Under the pieces are notes generated by a model. It searched no databases and was not told the DNA's origin. It saw only the letters and a program-made list of their open reading frames with translations. 45,623 nucleotides of DNA from a virus, in the IMG/VR virus record IMGVR_UViG_3300010885_031493, positions 1-45,623 of that record. One strand, 5' to 3'. Of the stretch, positions 14,761 through 21,938 are shown piece by piece (within the stretch, counting starts at the first letter, position 1; each line of letters begins with the position of its first letter). A program made the translations under genes and the position numbers.

Positions 14761-14983
14761 TATAATAATAGAGTATATACAGGAGTTATATCCGGATAGG
14801 TATAATATAGTTATAAGTAAAAAAACATTTGATATAGTTATTGAATATAGATATCTGATTACATTTACAACGTCACATGGAGCAAGTGTTAAAGCAGGCG
14901 GAACGGGGTTCCTATTAAAAGAAGAATTTGACAAGTTCCTTATGAATAAAAGAGATACTAAGATTGGTAAAATAATAGAATGA
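14753..14983 (+). CDS. Array gene 6
   Basis: 76 aa. It begins MIDIIIEYIQELYPDRYNI and ends FLMNKRDTKIGKIIE. Its N-terminal helix is the closest match to gene 5, supporting origin by tandem duplication. It overlaps the start of the remnant that follows by 4 nt. Confidence 0.65.
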   Translation: MIDIIIEYIQELYPDRYNIVISKKTFDIVIEYRYLITFTTSHGASVKAGGTGFLLKEEFDKFLMNKRDTKIGKIIE

Positions 14984-15145
14984 ATAATATAGTTCCCTTT
15001 CAAGTCTGAATTAGAGGGTGAGTATTACTCATATGTTTACGACGAAGGAAATGAGGTTAATATTAAAGGTTATATCATGAAACACCAGGTTTCTGAATTT
15101 CTAGAGGTAAGTAGAGAGTATAAGATTAATAATCTACTATCTTAG
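14980..15145 (+). pseudogene. Array gene 7, frameshifted remnant
   Basis: An ATG overlaps the stop of gene 6 but reads only MNNIVPFQV. In the next frame the sequence continues as KSELEGEYYSYVYDEGNE ... FLEVSREYKINNLLS, which has the family's tail and then stops at 15143-15145. The N-terminal helix is missing, so this looks like a shortened, broken copy. Confidence 0.6.
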
Positions 15146-15161
15146 AATTTTAAGTATTCCA

Positions 15162-15173
15162 TTTTAATATATA
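15162..15173 (+). promoter_or_regulatory. TTTTAATATATA phage promoter motif
   Basis: Exact TTTTAATATATA 21 nt before the start at 15195. Confidence 0.5.
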
Positions 15174-15194
15174 TTAAATAAATATAATATAAAA

Positions 15195-16160
15195 ATGGCT
15201 ACTATACCACAAACTGAAATAGAAAAGAAAGCTTGGGACTTTGCAAAGAAAGCACATTATGGTGTTAGAAGAAAATTTGGAAATCTTGATTACTTTGAAG
15301 GACATGTCGCTAAGGTATTTGGATTAGTGAAACAATTTGATACACGACCAGAATTAGGAGCTGCCGCACTTTTACACGATACTGTTGAAGATGTTGAGGG
15401 TATTGATTATAAAACTATTCTAGAAGAGTTTGGTGAAACTATCGCAGACTTAGTTAAAGAACTTACATCAAGTGATGAGATACTTAATGTAATGGGTAAG
15501 AAAGACTATCTCTTAGATAAGATGGTAACCATGACAAGCGATGCCCTAATAATAAAGCTATGTGATAGATTACAAAATGTATCAGACTTCTACAACTCAT
15601 CTGATAAATTCAGATCCAATTATTATAAAGAAACTAAACATATACTCGATAACCTGAGAGAATACCGAACACTAAATAGAGTTCATCTAAGAATCATAGA
15701 GAGAATAAATGGTATGTTGTCTAACATTAAGAACAGATATAAGTATGAATCAATCATGACATACCAACTATTCCTTGAAAGTAAATCTGTTGATCAAGAC
15801 GGTTGGAAAAATGCTGAGATAGGTGATATTAAAACCAGCAACGATATTTATTCCTATGTTTATTCATTACATAGAAATGAGGAGGATTTTGAAGATGGTG
15901 ATATAACCGATAGAATACATTATAATGATATGTATAAACTATGTTATATACCATTAAATGAGATTGATATTGAATATGAAGTTGATTATGACTATGTTAA
16001 AGATTACATCAAAGAATATAAATCGACAAATGATTACCCACCAATTGTATTAGGTTATAAACATTTTGGAAGGTATGACATCATCGATGGCACACATCGA
16101 GCAGAAGTATTTAACAAGCTAAAAATTGATAAAATCAAGGCTTGGGTTGCAATTAAGTAA
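15195..16160 (+). CDS. SpoT/MESH1-like HD hydrolase fused to ParB-like domain
   Basis: 321 aa. Residues ~1-175 form an HD hydrolase of the RelA/SpoT type. It has GHVAKVFGLV, ALLHDTVEDV (HD at 61-62 and ED at 65-66) and IKLCDRLQNVSDF, in the order used by (p)ppGpp 3'-pyrophosphohydrolases. No synthetase domain is present. The C-terminal ~45 residues (YPPIVLG ... YDIIDGTHRAEVFNKL ... AWVAIK) match the ParB/sulfiredoxin-like fold, whose GxHR motif is seen here as GTHR. The likely role is removal of the host alarmone during infection. The ParB-like part may bind nucleotide or DNA. The fusion is unusual as far as I know. Confidence 0.75.
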   Translation: MATIPQTEIEKKAWDFAKKAHYGVRRKFGNLDYFEGHVAKVFGLVKQFDTRPELGAAALLHDTVEDVEGIDYKTILEEFGETIADLVKELTSSDEILNVMGKKDYLLDKMVTMTSDALIIKLCDRLQNVSDFYNSSDKFRSNYYKETKHILDNLREYRTLNRVHLRIIERINGMLSNIKNRYKYESIMTYQLFLESKSVDQDGWKNAEIGDIKTSNDIYSYVYSLHRNEEDFEDGDITDRIHYNDMYKLCYIPLNEIDIEYEVDYDYVKDYIKEYKSTNDYPPIVLGYKHFGRYDIIDGTHRAEVFNKLKIDKIKAWVAIK

Positions 16161-16177
16161 AAAAGGGAGGACGCTAA

Positions 16178-16190
16178 TTTTTATATATAT
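16178..16190 (+). promoter_or_regulatory. TTTTTATATATAT phage promoter motif
   Basis: It lies 5 nt before the start at 16196 and belongs to the same class as the motifs at 3633 and 36259. Confidence 0.45.
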
Positions 16191-16195
16191 CCTAT

Positions 16196-16345
16196 ATGAA
16201 ATGTCAATATAGAAATTGTGAAACTGAAGTTGAAGGCAGACCAAACAAAAAGTTCTGTTGTATTCAACATAAGCGCAATGAACAGAAATATTTGAAAAGA
16301 AAAAGGGATAAGCAAAAAAAATTAGCGGCAATTAATGAGATGTAA
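16196..16345 (+). CDS. Small zinc-finger protein
   Basis: 49 aa. It begins MKCQYRNCETEVEGRPNKKF, followed by CCIQHKRNEQKYLKRKRDKQ. The spacing CxxxxC...GRPNxxFCxxxH/C suggests one zinc finger with a basic helical tail. The first 26 residues align with the N-terminus of the next protein (MRCKNIRCDSEFLGRPNQLF, CSRKC). It overlaps that gene by 11 nt. Probably a DNA- or RNA-binding peptide, either an ancestral stand-alone copy or a duplicate of the endonuclease's finger. Confidence 0.65.
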   Translation: MKCQYRNCETEVEGRPNKKFCCIQHKRNEQKYLKRKRDKQKKLAAINEM

Positions 16346-17435
16346 AAATATAAGGTGTGACAGTGAGTTCTTAGGTAGACCTAATCAACTTTTCTGTTCA
16401 AGGAAATGTAATTTCTCGAGTTATAAGAGAAATAGTCGAATTAAAGATATTGTAGGTACTCTAAAGTTAGAGTACGATGATGCGATAGCAATAGTTAATA
16501 GAGGTAAAATAAAATACTCAATTAATGATTGGATAGAAAAATGTAATATTAAGTATAATTCATATTATGACTATTCTAAAGTTATATTTAATAAGCTTAT
16601 TGATAAGGTTATTATTATTTGTCCTAGGCATGGTGAGTTCATATTAGCAGCAGGTGTTCATATAAATAAGAAAGGTTGTAGATATTGTAGAGAAAATAAA
16701 AATAAACATCATATTATTGATATTAGAGATAAGCTAAGATTAAATAAATACTTTGATTTTGTTGATTTTGATGTATATGAAGGAAATACACAAAAGGTAA
16801 AGGTTATTTGTAAGAATGATAGTACACATGTTTCAAATGTTGCTATCAGACATCTTATTAATAATAATGTTGGATGTGCTTATTGTTCCAATGTAGGAAT
16901 ACCAACAACTGAGCAATGGATAAAAAAGTGTGAGATTATACATGGGTATAAGTATGACTACTCGGACGCCGTCTATATATCAACTTCATCACCAATTAGA
17001 ATAGTTTGCCCAAATCATGGTGAGTTTTATCAAAGACCTAGTTTACATGCAAACGGTGCTGGTTGTAGAAAATGTAATAAGTCAATCGGTGAGTCAATAG
17101 TTTTTGATATATTAGAATCGATCAAGGTAGATTTTGATACACAAAAGTCATTCAATGGCTTAAAACATAAAAGCAACCTATATTTTGATTTCTATCTATC
17201 AAAATATAATCTTTGTATAGAGTTTGATGGTATTCAACATTATAAAGCATTCAGATTTTTCGGAGGAGAAGAGAAGCTAAAAGATACGAAAATAAAGGAT
17301 GATATTAAAAATAAATTCTGCATAGATAATGGAATTAAATTACTAAGAATATCCTATAGTATAAATTATAAAACAAAGGATAAAATTAAAAGTCAAATTT
17401 ATACAAAAATAATTGCCTATTTAAATGAACTTTAG
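16335..17435 (+). CDS. Vsr-like homing endonuclease upstream of uvsW
   Basis: 366 aa. Order of domains: N-terminal GRPN-type zinc finger (1-30); three zinc-ribbon repeats of the form YDYS...ICPxHGEF...GCxxC (~75-120, ~130-185, ~190-250); then a nuclease module with FDFYLSKYNLCIEFDGIQHY, FRFFGGEE and LLRISYS. The catalytic candidates are the Asp in FDF, the Glu of IEFDG and the His of QHY. This architecture belongs to the Vsr/PD-(D/E)XK-related homing endonucleases linked to phage genes. It ends inside the start of uvsW (11-nt overlap), so the likely target is the uvsW region. Confidence 0.8.
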   Translation: MRCKNIRCDSEFLGRPNQLFCSRKCNFSSYKRNSRIKDIVGTLKLEYDDAIAIVNRGKIKYSINDWIEKCNIKYNSYYDYSKVIFNKLIDKVIIICPRHGEFILAAGVHINKKGCRYCRENKNKHHIIDIRDKLRLNKYFDFVDFDVYEGNTQKVKVICKNDSTHVSNVAIRHLINNNVGCAYCSNVGIPTTEQWIKKCEIIHGYKYDYSDAVYISTSSPIRIVCPNHGEFYQRPSLHANGAGCRKCNKSIGESIVFDILESIKVDFDTQKSFNGLKHKSNLYFDFYLSKYNLCIEFDGIQHYKAFRFFGGEEKLKDTKIKDDIKNKFCIDNGIKLLRISYSINYKTKDKIKSQIYTKIIAYLNEL

Positions 17436-18153
17436 ATATGACGCGAGTGAGGAAAAGTTGGTGGTAACAGAAGCTACAAGGATAGAATATCACCAGATAA
17501 AAATATGGAATACTAGAAAAATAAAAGGCTGGCGATATCTACCTGCTGTGAAGATGGGAGTTTGGAATGGTGATGTTTCATACTTTGATAATGGTAAGGT
17601 AAACTTAGGCTTATGGAGAGAATGTTTTAAAGCCTGTAAGGAAATCGGGGTTGTTTTTAATATCGAAAACCGAGATGAGTTTCCATTAAACCGAACAGTC
17701 ACATTAGAAAGCGTACAAAACTTCTGCAAAGAGTTCTTCAAGACACATAAGGTGAGAGATAAAGAAGGCAACTGGGTTCCATTTATGCCGTATGATTACC
17801 AAATAGAAACTGCTTACAAGATCCTAAGAAATAGATTCTGTTTGGCTTCTGTTGCAACGAGTGGTGGTAAGTCATTAATTATATCAATTGTTTACTTTTA
17901 TACACTTAGAAACGTTAACCCTGATGCAAAACTACTTATAGTTGTACCAAGTATAACACTTGTCTCACAGTTCTATGATGATATGAAAAAATATTTCTAT
18001 GGAGAGAATAATATAAATAATATATATGATTATATGATTGAGATAGAAATGGAGGATGGTTCTATATCAAGGTTTAATCCAAATGAAGATATAAAAACAT
18101 TAAATAGAGGGATAATAAAGGCAAAAGATATAAAAGAGAGTGATGAGTTATGA
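17425..18153 (+). CDS. uvsW: UvsW-like helicase, N-terminal part with intein remnant
   Basis: 242 aa. Residues 1-~110 correspond to the T4 UvsW N-terminal domain (GWRYLPAVKMGVWNGDVSYFD matches the T4 YRFNP...YGNWDGRIRLLD region). ATSGGKSLI is helicase motif I and LLIVVPSITLVSQF is motif Ia. The helicase similarity ends at about residue 199 (GENNINN). The last 43 residues look like the inner part of a split-intein N fragment. The remaining helicase motifs are on the gene at 19381. UvsW remodels branched DNA and R-loops in T4 replication and recombination. Activity here requires association of the two polypeptides. Confidence 0.85.
   Translation: MNFRYDASEEKLVVTEATRIEYHQIKIWNTRKIKGWRYLPAVKMGVWNGDVSYFDNGKVNLGLWRECFKACKEIGVVFNIENRDEFPLNRTVTLESVQNFCKEFFKTHKVRDKEGNWVPFMPYDYQIETAYKILRNRFCLASVATSGGKSLIISIVYFYTLRNVNPDAKLLIVVPSITLVSQFYDDMKKYFYGENNINNIYDYMIEIEMEDGSISRFNPNEDIKTLNRGIIKAKDIKESDEL
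18022..18150 (+). other. Degenerate split-intein N remnant
   Basis: 43 residues: DYMIEIEMEDGSISRFNPNE and then IKTLNRGIIKAKDIKESDEL. The pattern (hydrophobic strand, EDGSxI, block-B position, strand, IKxxDEL) matches the second half of a Hint-domain IntN such as gp41-type inteins (YKITLEDGKEI...). Block A with its catalytic Cys/Ser is absent, and the block-B TxxH is replaced by NPNED. Splicing is not possible from what remains. Confidence 0.65.
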
Positions 18154-19409
18154 ATAAAATTAGTAGGGATGAAGTAATCAATCGATTTATTAATAAACAT
18201 GGAAATAGGTATGACTATTCGAAATATGATTTTGTTAATACAAATTACAAGTCTATAATAATTTGTAAAGATCATGGTGAGTTTTTACAAACCCCATCAA
18301 AACATTTTTATCAAGGTTGTAAAAAATGTTCAGCGTCTGCTAGTAAATATACAATTGATGAGTTAAAAAAAAGTTTGAAATTGATACATGGTGATAAATA
18401 TCAATTTGAGATTGATGACAATTATTTAGATACTAGTTCTAATATATGGATTGTATGCAAACATAGGAGACATTTGATAAAAGCAAAAGCTGCACTTCGG
18501 GGGCAAGGGTGTATATACTGCACTGGTAAAAAATGGCACAATAGAGACTTAATTGAAAGATTAAGTGTTATACATAATAATAGGTATACTTATCCTGACG
18601 ATTATATTGATAGTGATTATATAAATGTTGAGTGTAAATTACATGGCATTTTTGAGATTAAAAAGAATAAACATCTACTTGGATATGGGTGCCGAAAATG
18701 TTCACCAAGGAAAAAGTATGACACTCAATTTTTCATAGAAGTAATAAAAAGTAAATTTTCAAATTACTCGTTTGATAAATGTATATTTAGTAAATTTAAT
18801 GATAAAGTTATTATTACCTGTAATATACATGGTGACTTTGAACAGTATCCACAATATCTACTAGATGGACATGGATGTAAAAAGTGTTCGTTAAAATATA
18901 CTACTGAGGAATTTATAGAAATTTGTAGAAAAAAACATCCAGATATAGATCATTCTGAAGTTGTTTATAATGGGTCACAAAATAAGATTAAACTTAGGTG
19001 TGAGGTTCATGGATACTTTTACCAATCAACAAGCTATTACTTAAATAATAGCAAAGGCTGTCCAAATTGTAGTGAAACTAAAGGTGAGAAATTTATACGA
19101 ATATTTTTATCGGAAAATTCGGAAAATTTTATACCACAGTATAAGTATGATAAGTTTTATTTTGATTTCTATCTACCAAATCGAAATTTATTTATAGAGT
19201 TTAATGGAAAGCAACATTATACCCCAATAGAATTTTTCGGAGGGGATACTTCTTATATGAAGCAAAAGAAAAGAGATATTGAAAAATATTTACTATTCGA
19301 GAATAATACTAATATTAAGCTATTGGTAATTCCATATTGGAATATGAATAAAATTAGTGATATAATATCAAAAGAATTATATGAAAATAAAGAAAGTATT
19401 AAAGGTTAA
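18150..19409 (+). CDS. Vsr-like homing endonuclease inserted inside uvsW
   Basis: 419 aa. About six zinc-ribbon repeats (for example NRYDYSKYDF...ICKDHGEFLQ...GCKKC) are followed by the nuclease module FDFYLPNRNLFIEFNGKQHY, EFFGGD and IKLLVIPY. The start overlaps the stop of the uvsW N part (ATGA), and the end overlaps the start of the C part by 29 nt, so the three form a single coupled operon. Endonucleases of this family are known to sit between the halves of split-intein genes (fractured genes). It probably spread the insertion into intein-free uvsW alleles. Confidence 0.85.
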   Translation: MNKISRDEVINRFINKHGNRYDYSKYDFVNTNYKSIIICKDHGEFLQTPSKHFYQGCKKCSASASKYTIDELKKSLKLIHGDKYQFEIDDNYLDTSSNIWIVCKHRRHLIKAKAALRGQGCIYCTGKKWHNRDLIERLSVIHNNRYTYPDDYIDSDYINVECKLHGIFEIKKNKHLLGYGCRKCSPRKKYDTQFFIEVIKSKFSNYSFDKCIFSKFNDKVIITCNIHGDFEQYPQYLLDGHGCKKCSLKYTTEEFIEICRKKHPDIDHSEVVYNGSQNKIKLRCEVHGYFYQSTSYYLNNSKGCPNCSETKGEKFIRIFLSENSENFIPQYKYDKFYFDFYLPNRNLFIEFNGKQHYTPIEFFGGDTSYMKQKKRDIEKYLLFENNTNIKLLVIPYWNMNKISDIISKELYENKESIKG

Positions 19410-19425
19410 GGTAGATCAGGAAATT
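19381..19425 (+). other. Degenerate split-intein C remnant
   Basis: The first ~15 residues, MKIKKVLKVKVDQEI, match the start of IntC fragments (compare gp41-type MLKKILKIEELDEREL). Helicase sequence resumes at once (RIKEIMSDSPRK). Blocks F and G, with the His-Asn splice junction, are gone. Confidence 0.6.
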
Positions 19426-20379
19426 AGAATAAAGGAGATAATGAGTGATAGTCCAAGAAAACCAGATAATGGAGAGGATCCAAATGTTTATATTGGAACA
19501 TATCAATCACTTATTAACTATCCAAAGGAGTTCTTCTACCAGTTTCATACAGTAGCTTGTGATGAGTCACACCAAGCTAAAGCAACTTCATTAAAGTCTA
19601 TATTAAGTAAAACATTTAAGTATGCTTATAATAGATTTGGTGTATCTGGTACATTTCCATCAGAAGATTCATTAGAAATACTTTCTATACAGTCAGTATT
19701 AGGTCCTATCATAACAGAGGTATCCGCAGATGAATTGGTTAAGAGAGGAACAATTACTCCAATGTCTATCAAAGCTGTTATAATGAATCATAATCAAAAA
19801 GATATAGGTGATAGACTGGCCCAAGTAAGGAAAAGCGGTGCTGGTGCAGAAGTGTTTAGATATGAGAAGGATTTTATGCAACAGTCGGAAAAAAGATTGG
19901 AGCTCATTAAGAAGTTAGTTGATAAATGTGATAAGAATAGTCTTTTATTATTTCACACAATAGAATATGGTAAGAAGATATTTAGTAAGTTAAAATCTGA
20001 ATGTCCTGATAAGGAGTTCTATTATATAGATGGTGAGGTTAGTGGAAAGAAGCGTGAAGCAATAAAGAAGCTGATGGAAGAAGTTGGTGAGAAGCCAAGA
20101 GTACTTATCGCTAGTTTTGGTACACTTTCAACAGGGGTTTCTATTAAGAACCTACACTATTTAATTATGGTTGATTCATTTAAGAGTGAGCAGATTATTA
20201 TACAGTCTATTGGTCGTTTATTAAGATTGTTTGAAGGAAAGGAAAAGGCAATAATATTTGATTTAATAGATGTCTTTGATGATAAGATGGATAATATTCT
20301 ATATAAGCACTGGCTTGAGCGTGAAAAGTTCTACAAGAAGAGAAAGTATCCTTACGCAATAAAAAAAGTCTTATTATAA
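19381..20379 (+). CDS. uvsW: UvsW-like helicase, C-terminal part
   Basis: 332 aa. After the intein remnant the helicase continues with PNVYIGTYQSLINYPKEFF (T4: VVVGTWQTVVKQPKEWF), motif II TVACDESHQAKA, motif III FGVSGTF, VLIASFGTLSTGVSIKNLHY (motif V) and IIIQSIGRLLRLFEG (motif VI). All motifs beyond Ia are here, so RecA domain 1 is itself broken between the two proteins. An alternative start at 19441 (MSDSPRK), preceded by AAAGGAG, would give a remnant-free subunit. It ends back to back with the spike gene. Confidence 0.85.
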   Translation: MKIKKVLKVKVDQEIRIKEIMSDSPRKPDNGEDPNVYIGTYQSLINYPKEFFYQFHTVACDESHQAKATSLKSILSKTFKYAYNRFGVSGTFPSEDSLEILSIQSVLGPIITEVSADELVKRGTITPMSIKAVIMNHNQKDIGDRLAQVRKSGAGAEVFRYEKDFMQQSEKRLELIKKLVDKCDKNSLLLFHTIEYGKKIFSKLKSECPDKEFYYIDGEVSGKKREAIKKLMEEVGEKPRVLIASFGTLSTGVSIKNLHYLIMVDSFKSEQIIIQSIGRLLRLFEGKEKAIIFDLIDVFDDKMDNILYKHWLEREKFYKKRKYPYAIKKVLL

Positions 20380-21918
20380 TTACAAATCCTTTTCTAACAT
20401 TAGTGTATAGTGGAATCTATTACCATACTTTTGCTTATGCACTTCACATAATTGAAAGAACTTCATTAAATCAGCCTCTCTTGCGAATACTTGACATCCC
20501 TCTGACCAGTTGTTAACGGCACTACCACCTGGATAGCCCCTATGTATTAGCATACCTGCTTCTCCCTGACCCTTAGCGGTATATTTTATTATATCACCAG
20601 GTGAGCTATCACGATAGAACTTTTGTGGTCCAGTTGTCTTCATTGCAGGTGCGCTACAATGTGTTCCAATTTGATAGATATTTAGATATTGAGCTTCCAT
20701 CAAAATGCCCATACCACCTCTACCCAACATAACCGAACTTTGTTTAACATTAGGACTTTTACCAGTATGATCCGCCTTTAATTTACCACCTGATACATAG
20801 GCGGAGTAAAAGCCTGGCATTGTGGTTATTTTAAACTTATAAGTGACCCAGTTATTACTATTATCCTTAAAGAAGATATATAAGTCATCCTTAAAAGCAT
20901 TTGAATATCTCTGACCTTCATATTGTCTTCTTATACCTACAATATTTACTTGATAAGGTTTAGTTAGTATGACATAGTTTCTCTTTTGCATACCTGCTAC
21001 AATCTTATTAATATCAGTATTTGTTGATGGGGTTATATCAGTTGATATATTCTCAGGAGTCTGTACATTTCCAGATGAATCCACAAATGGTGTTAGCTGT
21101 CCATCAGGTGTATCGGTAGATTGTCCACTTTTTGATGCGTAATCAACTTTTTCTTTTGAGGAGTTGTTAGGTATATCAGTAGCAGTCCATGAGTCGCCTA
21201 ATTGTGGTATGTTAACTCTATCTAATTTCTCAACAGAATCATTATCGACAATATTGACATGATGTGAAAGAAACTTCTCATCCCTTAAAGTTTGATACTT
21301 CTCTAAAACATCTAAGAGTGCTGGATTTGGGGTGACTGGTGCTCCCAAATTACCCATATATGGACCACCATTCGATCCCATTAGATTCTGAACGAACTCA
21401 TCGAACCACTCCATCCAGTGATCGCCAAGTATGGCTTTCTGATCAGAGTGTGCAGATCCAATATTAACATGACCAAAGTTATCTTTAAGATTGACATTAA
21501 TATCATCTTTAGTTATATTAATGTTATTAAGTTTATAATCCATCTTTAGTCCTTCCCCATCATTAGAATATATCTGTGTCTTATGATCGAACATAAGAGC
21601 TTTCATAGATTTATAATCAGGATCGGATAAAGATGATAACTTCTTTTCTAAGTTTACGTTATAGTGATCGGCATAAACATATTCAGGTTCGTATAGATTA
21701 CCTTGATCAAATATAACGGACACTACTTTACCTACATCAGGAATATTAAATTGATTACCGTTTAGGTCTTTATGTGGAAATGCCCAAGGTATATCAGCGG
21801 TCGGTATCTCTTCAAATATGTTAGCAACTCGAACTTTTACACGACCTAACTTTCTTGGGTCCTGATTATCTTCTACTATACCGACAAATACTTCACCTTT
21901 TATTTTCTCCTTATCCAT
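20380..21918 (-). CDS. gp5-like baseplate spike with L,D-transpeptidase-like end
   Basis: 512 aa. The N-terminal ~95 residues form the OB-fold of T4 gp5/VgrG-type spikes (GEVFVGIVEDNQDPRKLGRVKVRV; DIPWAFPHKD; PDVGKVVSVIFDQGN). A Pro/Ser/Thr linker (~260-310) leads to a C-terminal domain with MLIHRGYPGG...WSEGCQVF. This His...SxGC arrangement is that of YkuD/L,D-transpeptidase-like or DUF5675-like enzymes; the catalytic Cys would be the one in SEGC. T4 carries a lysozyme in gp5 instead, so a different cell-wall activity may replace it. It follows a phage promoter motif and heads the baseplate block's 3' end. Confidence 0.75.
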   Translation of the reverse strand: MDKEKIKGEVFVGIVEDNQDPRKLGRVKVRVANIFEEIPTADIPWAFPHKDLNGNQFNIPDVGKVVSVIFDQGNLYEPEYVYADHYNVNLEKKLSSLSDPDYKSMKALMFDHKTQIYSNDGEGLKMDYKLNNINITKDDINVNLKDNFGHVNIGSAHSDQKAILGDHWMEWFDEFVQNLMGSNGGPYMGNLGAPVTPNPALLDVLEKYQTLRDEKFLSHHVNIVDNDSVEKLDRVNIPQLGDSWTATDIPNNSSKEKVDYASKSGQSTDTPDGQLTPFVDSSGNVQTPENISTDITPSTNTDINKIVAGMQKRNYVILTKPYQVNIVGIRRQYEGQRYSNAFKDDLYIFFKDNSNNWVTYKFKITTMPGFYSAYVSGGKLKADHTGKSPNVKQSSVMLGRGGMGILMEAQYLNIYQIGTHCSAPAMKTTGPQKFYRDSSPGDIIKYTAKGQGEAGMLIHRGYPGGSAVNNWSEGCQVFAREADLMKFFQLCEVHKQKYGNRFHYTLMLEKDL

Positions 21919-21924
21919 ACTTCG

Positions 21925-21935
21925 TATATATAAAT
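21925..21935 (-). promoter_or_regulatory. ATTTATATATA phage promoter motif
   Basis: On the minus strand: ATTTATATATA, 6 nt before the spike gene start at 21918. Confidence 0.35.
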
Positions 21936-21938
21936 ATG

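Noticed and set aside
17425-20379. Helicase split explained as a sequencing frameshift
   Set aside because: The halves are separated by a complete 419-codon endonuclease with overlapping start and stop on both sides, and both carry intein-like ends.
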